Part shown: piece after piece, positions 12,012 through 23,636 of the stretch
Layout of the letters: each line of letters begins with the position of its first letter
Position numbering within the stretch: the first letter of the stretch is position 1
Source of the DNA: Platerodrilus igneus
Lineage: Eukaryota; Arthropoda; Insecta; Coleoptera; Lycidae
Direction of reading: 5' to 3'
Length of the DNA: 64,000 nucleotides
Assembly: GCA_036346225.1 (NCBI GenBank)
Contig: JARFIW010001109.1
Coordinates: 2,931,188 to 2,995,187, forward strand
Position numbers and translations under genes: made by a program
Notes under the pieces: generated by a model
Seen by the model: only the letters and a program-made list of their open reading frames with translations
Database searches by the model: none
Told to the model about the DNA's origin: nothing

Positions 12012-12815
12012 CTCCAAATGTCTACAACATTCCAGCAGCAGATAAAGCATTGCATGAGAACTCTCCATTCTACTCGTTTGGACGAAAAGTTCAGCATGAG
12101 AAATTTTCAGAAGCACCTGGTTTGTTGCACAATTACAATTTACACTAATAAATCGGTGGCGGGTAGTTTTTGTGCAAGAAGCTTTATTTATTGTATTTTG
12201 TTTTCAGCACCAAACGCCTACAACATTCCCAAAGTTCTTGGAGACTTAAAGTCAGCTCCTTCGTATACTATTTCTGGAAGACACAAAGAACCTATCGATG
12301 AACGCGTTAAGAATCCAGGCCCTGGAACTTATAATAGCGTTAACCCAGAGCTTTACAAGGATAATTCTCCTTCATATTCAATAAGTGGTCGTACCAACTT
12401 ACCATCAGATGCAACAAAGATTCCAGGACCTGGTGTATATTCACCAGAAAAGGTATTAGTAACCTTTGATAATTGTTTAGCTTGTAAACTAATAAATAAC
12501 TAATAACATATTAGGTAACTCTCCATTTACGGAAGCTCCAAGTCATTCTTTTGGTATACGTCATTCTCCTTATTTGGGCTCTGTTTCTTTATGCTTAATG
12601 AAAGATAAAACATACTTGTTATTTTAGTCAATAGGAATTCTAGGTTTGCAAATTTAACTTAACGTTAACAGACTAACAATTTTTGTGTTAAAAGGTATAA
12701 AAAACTTGTAAACGCCATGTAGGTAATATTTCGTAATAAATTTTAGGTTAGGTTGGATATTCCTGCAGCGCATTCTTTTGGTATCAAACATTCACCCTAC
12801 TCCGAGCACTACTGA
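12012..12815 (+). CDS. ODF3/CIMAP-like SHIPPO-repeat protein, 3' exons (5' partial)
   Basis: SHIPPO-repeat proteins are sperm-tail and ciliary microtubule-associated proteins. Three exons are visible: 12012-12119, 12208-12452 and 12747-12815. Each has AG/GT borders (cacag|ct, cctg|gttt, ttcag|ca, aaag|gtat, tttag|gtt), and the split codons join in phase. The protein carries paired motifs typical of the family: APNVYNIP, FYSFGRK, APNAYNIP, PSYTISGR, NPGPGTYN, PSYSISGR, IPGPGVYSPEK and finally AAHSFGIKHSPYSEHY before a TGA at 12813-12815. The first exon enters with a split codon, so more coding exons lie upstream. An AATAAA follows at 13122-13127. The symbol is withheld because several paralogues share these repeats. 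Confidence 0.85.
12515..12600 (+). pseudogene. frameshifted duplicate of the ODF3-like terminal exon
   Basis: After a ttag acceptor at 12511-12514, the sequence resembles the true last exon: V-x-L start, then EAPSHSFGIRHSPYL versus PAAHSFGIKHSPYS. Entering in phase 0 from the upstream exon gives the wrong frame, because about one base separates the VTLH start from the TEAPSHSF part. It lies inside the last intron (12453-12746). It is inferred to be a tandem exon duplication that has decayed. An alternative 3' exon with another phase is possible but unsupported. Confidence 0.55.
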
Positions 12816-13121
12816 GGATGTTTTGACAGCAGGTGCAGAACGAATATATCGACTCGATTGTCTTCCTCTTCATACATATTCTTGTGATACATTTAATGCT
12901 TCAAATTTTTGTATTATTGTGCAGATTAACAAATATTAAACTGTTACATTGATTCTTATTGAATTAACGTTGGTAATTCTGTTATTACGTGTTGCAGGTG
13001 TTGCACATGTCATGTAATCATTATGGTTTATAGATATTTATGTATTGCTTCTTGTTTGTAACCATTTTTTAATGCAAATGCTGTCTGAACACTAACACCT
13101 TAATGCTGTTGTAGCAAATTA

Positions 13122-13127
13122 AATAAA
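13122..13127 (+). promoter_or_regulatory. poly(A) signal AATAAA of the ODF3-like gene
   Basis: First canonical AATAAA downstream of the stop codon that is followed by a T/GT-rich stretch (atcattttgtagtg), about 310 bases into the 3' UTR. Confidence 0.5.
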
Positions 13128-13479
13128 TATCTATCATTTTGTAGTGATTTAATTTTTTTATTCTAAGTATAAGCAGTGGCTTACTTACCGTTTGTCACTT
13201 ATGCTGTAGTTAATGGTGTACAACCCTCCTTTCCCGGCTCATTTTTATACACAAAAAATTAATATTACGCTTAATTATTGTTTGAAGTAGGGTGTCTTTG
13301 TCACTCAATGTAGTATATTAGTATTTTTTTTTATTTGTCTAACTTTTCGGTCTGTTCTGTTGTCTAACATTTAAAGCAGTCCCCGATGCACCCCTTTCCC
13401 TAACAGATGTTTAGCGCGATTTAGCCGTATTTAGCATTTTTATTTTAGTCATATAACCTTGGGGCTGCCTATGACCTAG

Positions 13480-14318
13480 ACTACGTTGTCGTCCTTCGCC
13501 TCGTGGAGGCAGCACATTACTACTCTACTTGTGGTTAATTTGGTTTGTGTTCCCCTCCCTCTTTGCTGGTTTGTATTCTGTTGTGTTGTTCTGATGTATG
13601 ACGATATGTGTGTTAACCCGGATGCACCTTTGTTGTTAATGGTGCTGGTGTGTCTATGTGTTGTGTGTGTTATGTGTGTGTTGGTGCGTGATGGTATGTG
13701 TTACATGTCTTGTTTAGATTGCCCCGCTTTCAGACCAAGAGCAGTGGCAGCTGGAAATCTGGAGCTAAGAAGAGCTCACTCCTGCATGTGCTCTGACTGT
13801 CGGTAGTTGGAACTAGAGGGCTTACGTGCAGTCCCGTACCTGCTGTGTATTTTGTTGAGTGTTTGTGTGTATGCTTCATGCTGTGTATATTTTGTTGTGT
13901 GTCTTATTGTTAAGTGTCGGTATGTGTTCCGTGTGTTGTTTGGATTGTCCCTCTTTCAGCTGCCGCCCATCGGCAGCCGGAAATCTGAAGCTGAAAGGTG
14001 CGTATTCCTGCATGTACTCTGGTTATTGACAGCCAGAAACCAGAGGGCTCATGTGCAGTCTCACACGTGTCGTGTGTGTGTGTCTTGGGTGTTTTATTGT
14101 GTGTGTATGCGTGCGTGCGTGCTGCGTTTGCGTTGTGCTTTGTTGTTAAGTGTTGGCATGTGTGTTCTGCGCTTGTTTGGATTTCCCCCTCTCAGATTCC
14201 AACCATCGACAAACCGAAATCTGGAGCTTCCTACACGTCCACTGACCTTCAGCAGTTGGAAACCAGAGGGCTCATGTGTAGTCCGATACGTGTTGTGTAT
14301 GCTGTAGAGGCGCTGTAG
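13480..14318. repeat. three tandem GT-rich copies, unit about 225-235 bp
   Basis: Three diverged copies align. The cores begin gattgccccgctttcag (about 13719), gattgtccctctttcag (about 13944) and gatttccccctctcag (about 14179). Each continues with a (c)agc.ggaaatctggagct stretch, then gagggct(c/t)a(c/t)gtgcagt, and each is followed by a TGTG-rich tract. Because stops are rare in GT-rich sequence, frames stay open over 13486-13806 and 13807-14307, with an in-frame TAG at 13804-13806. The frames encode only Cys/Val/Leu-rich low-complexity sequence, so I treat them as by-products of the repeat. Confidence 0.7.
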
Positions 14319-17300
14319 AGAATTTAACTATTTGAGATGACGTTTGGTATTTTCTGATCCATAAGGTTACAGCTACCAAAGTCCAATATTAAGGATATGA
14401 TACACTTTCAGGATAAATACGACGAATTGTCCTAACTATTTAAAAGGGATGTACTGCAAATGTCATTTTGATTTCAGATTGAGGGTTTAATACACGTACA
14501 CAATTTAGGTCACACAGTTATCACTAAAACATTCCATAAAATTATATTTTACAGAAGTAGCTTATTTCTAATTTTACACATTCGGAGCAGGCTTCTTATT
14601 AAAAGCAAGGAATAGAAATAAAAATAAATACCTTGCACTTGTATTCAAACGCATTATTTGTATCGCCTTAGGCCATCGGTTAGACAATAATAACCTCACT
14701 CGCCGAAAGTTGGCATCGTAATCATTTTTATTTCCATCGTAGCTTCGCTTGTAAACATTTATGAGTAGATTATCAACCACCCGAAAGTATTGTATTTTCC
14801 CCTTCAGCATATTTTCTAATGATAAAACAACCACCTAAAAGATATTTTCAAGACATCACCTGCTGATAAGAGGACAACACAACGAACTGCCTCGTTAAAT
14901 GGAAAATTCCACGATTAACGCCTGCTTGTAAAACCAGTTGTATCGTTCCCGACACAACGCGTGTCTAATCAACTAAGGAGTATATGCAAGCAAGCTTTCA
15001 GAATCATAGAGTAAGTGCAGGATTGGTGACCTACTTCTCGCATAAAATTATACAGATTTAACATACCAATTAATACGTCGTATACAGATTACAAAGCGAA
15101 AATTTCCATAGCTCGAAATTTATGTTCGCAACCGACTTAGTAGTAACACGTACATTCTTATATGAAAAACGGTAGTTAAAATTTAAAGTTCGATAATTAC
15201 TACACCGGTAACGTGGTGTAAGAGACACTATCACAGTTGGCAGCGCCAACTCTTATACGGATTTCGGCGCGTCAACTACTGATGATGTCATCGATATTGC
15301 ACAATAATTTGCAATATAAAAATTAAACAATTAAAGATAAACGAGAGTCATTTTAACAACAAATTACTCCGTTATTAACACAAAATAAGTAAAAGATTAC
15401 TTACATAAGGAATCCGGTATCCGGCGGGATTGCGTTACAGTTCGCTTCTCTGATGTCCCTCGGGCTCCTCCCGGCGGAATTAGAAATCATCCGTCGACGC
15501 CATCAAATGCGTAAGGAACAGCTCGGCTAGCCAAGGTAATCATGAGTCCTCCTCAGGCGTGAAGTTCGGTAGTCCTTAGGTGGCGGCAATTCTTACCTAT
15601 GTAGGGTTTGGACAGGAAGGAGGTAGAGGTAGACAAAAAAGATAATTAGGCAGAGATTTCTACATAGGTAAACCCTAAGATACGTTACCAGACAATCACG
15701 TGCACATAACTTCACGATCAAAGGCAAAATAGCCACGATTCAGCGCGTCACCCCAACTCCTTGTCTCGTATTGCCCTACCCCTATAGGGATATGCACTCT
15801 TGCGCAAACTCACTACCATGACATACGGAAGTACCGCCCAGTTCATTTAAAAGTTCCCGCGTACCGCGTATTTAAAAATTATGGCGGGAAACTTCCGTAT
15901 ATCAAAAAACTTAACATAAAATGTTAAAGTGACCCTTGGCACGTAACAACATGACACATTATAATCTTCTAAAACCAAATGATTCTGATACACAACCCAC
16001 CTATATAAACTTATTTAAGAAACTCATGTTGTTAAAAATAAATACTCTCCTTTAACCTTATTAAAATATTTCTGAAGAAAATGTTTGGTAAATAAATACC
16101 AGCTTTTGCTATATCTAAGGTAAAATAAAATCCTAGGTTTTCACGTTATCAAAATAGATAGATTTAAAATATTTAAATTTATTAATGAATATTTAAAAGA
16201 AATTCTACAGGATGTTAGACAAATAATTGTTAACATTGAAAGGAAGCCGAACTTGCTAATAAACATGCAAAATAACAGTGGAAACAGTTTGTATACAAAA
16301 TTTTAAATTAATTACGAGTCAAATTATTTAGTTACAGCGACGAAACGTAACAGCTTAAATTTAAACAAACCCATTTTTCTTGCTAATTCATAATCCAAAA
16401 GGATACTTTTGTAGCGGAATATTAATTGTCCACTTCATAGATCCAAGCCATTTTAGTTTAAATTCTCAAGTATACAATCATACATCATAAACGAACAAAA
16501 AAATTCATAGGGTACTCACGGTTCTAATATTCCAAATAGTTCTTACAACTAATAATGCAGAAAGTTCAGAAACGCCAAAGATACCTGGCGTGTGCTTCTT
16601 CAGCACGGTAGGTTTCCTTAAAATTCCAATTTCCGTTTACAAGAGAAACCAATTTGACCGACACGAATATAAATCCATGATTTGTGTGTTTGAACTTTCT
16701 AGCCTCTACGTATACAGTAATGCTTAAAATAATTCAATATCGGCTCTTGAGGGCTCTTATTTACACACGCTCGCTGTTACTTTCTTCGGCCACCTTGTCG
16801 AGGAGCTAACAGCCTACGTCCGCATCGTTGTTACTGACGGATAATTATTTTTTCCTTCTAATCAGCCCTGTGCACTAATTTCGTTCGAACTTAGTTCTGT
16901 AAATCTCACACCCTAAAAAAATTTGAATTCCGTTCTCACATATTATAAGTCTAGAACTTTTAGGGTCAAGTTCAATGTCTTCAGTTCGTGTGAACGATCA
17001 TTAATTTTATGATTTTATGGTTGTTGCGGTTTGTTGAAGCCCCATATAAATGGATATAAAGATTATTGTGAACAGTAATGTCCCTGATTTTTATCGGCGA
17101 TTTTTCTAATTGAATACTAGTGTAAAATCCTTGTTCATATAAAACACACCTTTTGGATTTAATATTATACTGAACAGCATCTATATTAACTGCATTTTAT
17201 CCAAGTTTCTATAAAATTTTAAGGGAATTTTCTTACTAAATCTCCCGAACTAGCTGACATAAGTAAATGTCTTTCTATTGACAAATGTATGTTTAATTAA

Positions 17301-17559
17301 CATGCAAGTGTTATAGCCTCTTTAGATATAAATGTCTACCTTATGGTATAATCACGGCTCCATTTATTTATGAGTTCATTATGGATCAAGTGATATGTGG
17401 TCTAGAATACTGTAGCTGCTATATAGATGTCATAATTATTTATCGCTAAAATTTAGCTGACCTTGACAAAAATATCCTTCTTGTCTGGAACGTCTAAGGA
17501 AGTATAATATTCAAATAAACGAAAACAAAAGTATATTTTACAAAAACAAACTCGAATTG
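14319..17559. other. mostly unassigned; possible - strand 5' exon at about 15405-15560
   Basis: A GC-richer block at 15405-15560 ends, on the - strand, in a full-consensus splice donor (CCTTAT|GTAAGTAATC, GT at 15404-15403). It contains a short ATG frame (8 codons, from 15503). This could be a 5' UTR exon, but no partner exon was found. A 12-bp inverted repeat, ttacctatgtag (15593-15604) with ctacataggtaa (15660-15671), lies alongside. Another GC-richer patch at 16740-16830 has no signature I can name. Confidence 0.3.
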
Positions 17560-18870
17560 TAGGATTTGTCGTAACATGTCAAGGCGTACGACCAATGCAG
17601 TCCAAGGTGAGTGCCATTCATAAAACAAATTTTTAAAAATCTATAGCAGGTAAAAGCATTGCTAGGATTGATCAATTTTTACTCAAAGTTTATACCAAAT
17701 TTGTCAATGGTACCAAAGTCGCTGTACACCCTGTAACAAAAAAATTTAGATTTGCACGGTCAGTTGCTCGTAATAAGCATTTCAAAATAGTAAGTATTTC
17801 ATACTAGCCTTTTTGACATAAATTGTGAAACCTTAGTCGCGGTAGTTCCATCATCGCATAATCTACAAGCAGTATTAAGTAAAGGCCACGATGGAGTTGA
17901 AGACCCGTGTGCTTCGTATCGTTCACCCTAGCTCAAGCAGAAATAAAATACCCTCAACAACAAACCAATACCTACTTTAGCTAACAGTAAACTCAATGTT
18001 GGGCTTTAATATTAAGTGCTTATGATTATATAATAAAATTTAAAAAGGTCTCTGAAGTTGCCAATACAGATGGACTGTCCGGTCTACCAGAAGAAACAAA
18101 TGACTATATCTTTTATTTTAATCATTCAAAATACTTGCCATACTACCTAAAAAGCAGCTAGAGAAATCAAGAAGTATACAATCTTCGGAACGGTCATTGA
18201 ATTAATTATACATGGATTTCCTGAAAATAGTGATATAATATACAAACTTTATTTTTTGTAGACATGAACTTAGTTTAGAGAGTCAATGTATCGCTTGGAG
18301 AAACAGATTTCACTCAATATAAGACCTCAAGTACTTGAATTTCTTCACGAGGGTCAGCCAGGTATCGTTCGGATGAAAGCTCAAGCACGTTCTGCCATTG
18401 ATGGTCAAAAGGCGACCACAATTTTGAAGAACACATGGAGCAGTGTGAACCCTGCCAACGTTATAGTGCTCGTTACAAGAATGGAAATATTTATCTATGG
18501 TTTAGAAATTCAAAGAATTGGGATCGGGTAAACATTGATTTGTTTAAGCTTGAGAATAATAATTTTTTATTAGTTATGGACAGGTATAATTAAAGTGAAT
18601 AGATCTCTATATTATGCATAGCACAAATGTACATGTCACTATAAGAAAATTTGTCTACTAATTGGAGTCTATCGCGATTGTTAGTAACTGACAACGGTCC
18701 ACCATTTGATAGCCAGGAATTACAGAACCTTTGTAAGTCAAATGCAATGACCTCAGTAAATGCACCAGTAACTGCGTTACGCCCGCTATAAACTAGATGG
18801 GAAAAGAAATTTTTAATTTTACAGAATAAATATGACGCACTTTGTATGATAGATTTCACAAATAATTAAC
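17560..18870 (+). pseudogene. Ty3/gypsy pol remnant (RT end, RNase H, integrase)
   Basis: Parts of a gypsy-type polyprotein occur in order with many breaks. At 17600-17780 there is a degraded post-YxDD RT segment. At 17890-17960 is the RNase H motif in two frames (VEDPVCFVS, then AQAEIKYPQ). At 18286-18480 is the integrase zinc-binding region (QVLEFLHEGQPGIVRMKAQA followed by a frame-shifted HMEQCEPCQRY). At 18690-18750 is the integrase core motif TDNGPPFDSQELQNLCKSN. The integrase DD35E residues cannot all be placed. No LTR adjoining this fragment was recognised. Confidence 0.75.
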
Positions 18871-20846
18871 CTTAATTAGGTATGCAATTTTACTTCTTGC
18901 GTTTTAGATATAATTTTAATTAGGTCAGTTAGTATAATTATAGCAATAAAAAAGTAGCTTTCTTGACATAAATAGGTACAATTTAATACAATATTAAGAT
19001 AACGCATTAGTCATTAAATAGGACAAACGCCGCGACAACAAAACTGCTAAAATATAACATTTCATAAATTGTACAATTTAATAAATATGTAATGAATGCA
19101 GGGCGTTATACATAAACAAAACCACAGATTATATATTATTGAATTAAGTAATACGCGAGAACTGTCGAATCACATTTGAATCATGGTTAGACGTTAAGGA
19201 CAATTGCAAAACTACGCGACTGTTAGGTAATTAACGACAAAATAACATTATTATTAAGCATAGATTGAAATTACAGTACCGGATGATGACCACAATTAAG
19301 AAAATGTTTATAATGGGAATAAAAACAGTGAGATTCGACGAAATAATCAAATTAATTATCCGCAAAGAACTCATTAGAAAACACCAAAATATAATTATAC
19401 GGACGAGTAGTAGAGAGATGGGAGTTAAAAGTGAACAAAATACAGCTTAAAAAAATTAATATAAACGTGCCCGCAGGTATAATAAACGCGGCGTGCGTCT
19501 GATGTTTGAACTTACGCTTGCACTAGCAAGCTTCTTTCAATTCGTGTTTGTGGAATTATCGTCATTATGACCGGTTAAAGAGGTTAAGACCTAGAGTGTT
19601 AAGCTTTCATTAATTTTAAATTTTATGCGGTGTTGGATCAAGGGAGTTGTCACTTGAAGAACGAAAATGGAAATACTATAAAATTGGAAAGCTGGTGTTC
19701 TCTGGATATTTGCAATTCTTTTAACAGATGAACTAAACTGTAAGTTTTTATGTTTGAACTTATTAATTATGTACACGTGTATTGTAAAATTAAATGATTG
19801 GTATTTATGGCATAGGAAATTATTCAAAAATAAATGTGATTATTTTCTTGAACAATGATTTTGCGACGGAACGAGTGTTGGCTAAATTTAAGCATAATGC
19901 TATAGTGCAAGGAACATTTTAAAATATCAAAAAATATGTAACTACGGCAATTTCAATGTAAATTTTATTGGTAGAATTTGGGGTTAGTTGTAGCATAAAT
20001 ATTAGTATTTTAAATGGACAATGAAGTGGTTATTGAAAAAGTTAGTATTTAACTGTTTTCTATGTTGGATTTATTAAAGACATTTCCAGAAACTGGGATT
20101 TAGAGTGTCATATATTTTAATGTTGGAAACGGGGAAAACTTTATTATTGATGGATTTAATTTAACAATCTTTTTTAGGGATTTTGAGTGAGGTTAAGAAA
20201 TTTAGTTTTTTAGTAAATATGTTTGTATTTTTATTGATATTGTTTAATCTCACTAGAGGTTAAGCGTAGGTTGAATTTTATTTGAATCTATTTAGGAACT
20301 AGGTAAACAGACTGATTTGGAAAAGGTTATCGAGTCACTGCAATGATAGAATATCATTTGGAATTGGCATTTTATTTTACAATCTTATGTAATAATGACA
20401 AACCTAAAGAATGTTTTTACGGAGTTGTGGAAAAAGGTAAAGTATAATGTGGTAATATTTAGGAACCATAAGCAAAGGAGACCTATACGGAATAACCGTT
20501 TTCCGCGTGCGATCGAAGGAATTGCTGTGACAGATGGTTTAGCGCCCCCTCAATTTAGACAAGAGAAAAAGATTTTTAGGATGTGATTTTGTAACGTAGT
20601 TTCTTTTAGCCATTTTATTATTTTTATTTCTTTTTATTTTATAATTTTTTCCATAGTTAGGGCAAAGCACCCTCAAGTTGTTACGGGGTTACCGACCCTT
20701 TAGAACAAAGCAAAATATATAACATAATACTCATTTTACACGTGTCCCAACCCACTACCACCCTCAGTCGAATAGTAACACAAAAAAGGTAGTTAATGTC
20801 TCAAAAAACATACTAAAGAAGTGTTTATTAGAAAATTTACAACTTC
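18871..20846. other. no gene recognised; AT-rich
   Basis: No domain or splice pattern recognised. A short basic frame at 20395-20586 has no family resemblance that I can name. Confidence 0.35.
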
Positions 20847-21840
20847 TGTTGAATCCACGACTACAATATGTTGCATTTTATAAGTTAGTAGATGTTGTAG
20901 AGTAGTAGTAAAGTCAAAATAAATAGAGCGCTTTGTCAAAAAGGGTTGTATAAAAAAGAAAGTTTTAATTGTCGCGTTTACGCAATGTGTGTTTGAATTG
21001 TTACTTTAGGGACGATTCTTGGGATGTCTACTTAGCTTGGCCACAGAGTACATCAGAGAGGTAACTGTGTGTTAAATATTTGTCCGGAGGAGACTAATTG
21101 AGGTAGATAAATTTTCTATAGTTTTATCTCTCTTGTACAATTAATAAAGTATACTGTGGTGGCGCTACAAACAGCAAGTAGGGGTATGGCGGGAAACGTT
21201 TAAATTCAAATCTTTTAAATAGGTGATATTTTTAAATTCAAAAGTAGTAAAATTACATTTAAATAAAACTTAATTAAATCTTTATGTAAAACTATAATTA
21301 TTAATTGTGCAACAAATGTAAAAATCACTGTTACATAATTAATTATGGTTCTAAATAAAGATGTGGTATTAAGTTCTATTTAAAATTTTAACTTAGAATC
21401 AGAATTATACTATGTGTAACATAAAAATGGTAATAAATTTATTGAAAACTAACACACAATACTACTAAATGTCTAAATTACTAATAAGAAAAATTATTTA
21501 CAGCAATTTCCAATACAAAAAAGCACAAAATTACAAAACTGAAAACAGAACGGTCAGATAATATTGGGTATGGCTGTCGGTTGTAGTCATATACGCTGTC
21601 ATGTTTATTTTGATGTTAGCCCCTCTCACCATTGCTTTACACTTTTCCGACAAAGAAAACGATATACACAAAATAATCACTAAAGTGCGATAAAATTTTA
21701 AGTGTTTGGACAAATTTTTCTATTACGTTGCCCTTCTGATATACTGTGTGGCTTGGGGTTCTTTAGAATCAACAGTTTTTCGAATCGTCTTAGCCGGGTG
21801 CAGCGGGTAGCAGTACAACGGCAGGACACGACATAAGTGA
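20847..21840 (+). repeat. BEL-family LTR copy, interrupted
   Basis: From tgttgaatccacgactacaa at 20847 to about 21041 the sequence aligns with the 3' LTR of the BEL/Pao element at 33348-33543. The match resumes at about 21724-21835 (cgttgcccttc..., then ggtagcagtacaacggc), as in the 33541-33620 part of that LTR. About 680 bases lie between the two matching parts here and are absent from the other copy. No BEL coding sequence adjoins, so this is a solo LTR or LTR fragment. Confidence 0.6.
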
Positions 21841-23605
21841 CGACCGTTACAAGACCGCCAGAAGCAGATCAAACCACAATTAGGAGTAGGCTTACGACGT
21901 ATCCTTTTTATTTGTCTTATAATTGAACAGGCTAGGTTTGAATAACGGAGTAGAAACCAAAATGAAAAGTAGACATGTACTTAGGGCTAAGTTTACCAGA
22001 ACGGCGAATGTGTTACGGTATTCAGTGCAGACAAGAAAGAAAGTAGTAAAGTAACTAAAGAAAGTCGCCCACACCGAATACCGCGACAAAACAGAAGGGT
22101 ATAACAGAAATCCAAAAGGATTGTATTCCGTGCTAGGTCAAAACGTCGTAAAGAGGGGTGGACCACACAGAAAGAAAAATGGAAAACCTCAGTAATTAGA
22201 TTTATTTACAAACCGTTAGGTAAGATCTAAATAATACCTATAAGAATATTTTTAGCTTTAAATATATATACAAGAAGAAAATTAGACATAAAGTGTACAG
22301 TATTTTTACCTGCTCTCTGAAATACACTTCCTAAAAGTAAAAAAAAAACCGTAATAATAAATTTAAGTAGTCTAACCCTAAAGTGAAATGAACCAAGTAT
22401 TAAATTTAATCTAGATTAGAATTTAGTAAACAAATCGTTCACGTTAGCATTTTGTAATATTAATTTTAAAATGGTAAAAATTGCTATAACGCGGGATTCG
22501 TTTATATTAATTGTGACTCAAAAACAATTACGTAATAACTTGTATATTATGGAAGTAAATTTTTAGAATGCAGTCTTTAATTTATTGTGTCATAACCACG
22601 AGTAGGAAAAGAACTTAAGCACTTACATGGTTATCAACCAACAAAGAAAGTACTAGATTTTATAAAGCATCAAGGAAAAAAATAGAGTAACTGTAAAATA
22701 AGAATTACTGCCTGCCTCTGGTACCATCGTAGAGGGTCTGGAAGAGTGTACTATACTTGCCGATCGACTGGATACTCTATGAAACAATTTAACTTTGACT
22801 GTAAAATTAAGTAAAACAAAGCATCCTAATTTGCACCGCTACGTTACAGAGTTCCTTTAGAGTAAAGTACGTTGTATCCAATAGACTCGCTTTCAAAGCG
22901 CAGTCTATATCTATAGGGGTATAAAACAACGTGTTTTTGTTTCAACAACAATTCCCATCATAAAATGCCAGGTACTCTGAGAACCGCACCTACAAGTCTT
23001 TTCAATAAAACAGCTGCGAAGCATTCGTAGAACAGGAAACTTGCAACCCAGAAATAACATAACGGCTTTCAAGAATTGCTAACAAAAGGACAGTTTTATT
23101 GTTAGTAAAACTGAGTGGGTTGAACATCTGCGAGATAACAGAATACCGCTTGATAGAATTTCTTAGTAAAGTATAGATAACAAACCCATTAAGAATTTTT
23201 ATTTACGATGCAGGTTTTTGAGAGGTATTTCGAAGAATTTTTAACGCGGGCTTTTTTTAAGTCTTTACAAAGCTAAGGAGATTATTATACAATAACTTCT
23301 AAGTATCTACCGTTGTACTGAAAATTTGACAAAATTTTACAGGACGTTTACATATGGATTCATTTTAATTGAAAGAAAGTCGAAGTTGTTATATCACTTA
23401 ATGAGTGGGAAGTTAAAAATTTTATGGGGCGCTTCTAAATAAACGTAGCTGGAAATTAATTATTTATATGCAGCATGCAAAAATCAATCGGTTCTGGAAA
23501 TTTAACGTAACGAATGAATTAGTATGATTGTTGGAAACTGAAGTCGTGGAGTGTAACGCTCTTGCGGCTTTGATTTAATGTTTGAAATGGAAGCACAAAA
23601 TATTG

Positions 23606-23608
<3 letters not shown>
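21841..23608. other. no gene recognised; AT-rich
   Basis: No recognisable coding or repeat element was found. Confidence 0.35.

Positions 23609-23636
<28 letters not shown>

Noticed and set aside
13486..14307. Long open frames in the GT-rich repeat
   Set aside because: Absence of stops is explained by G/T composition; the peptide is low complexity.
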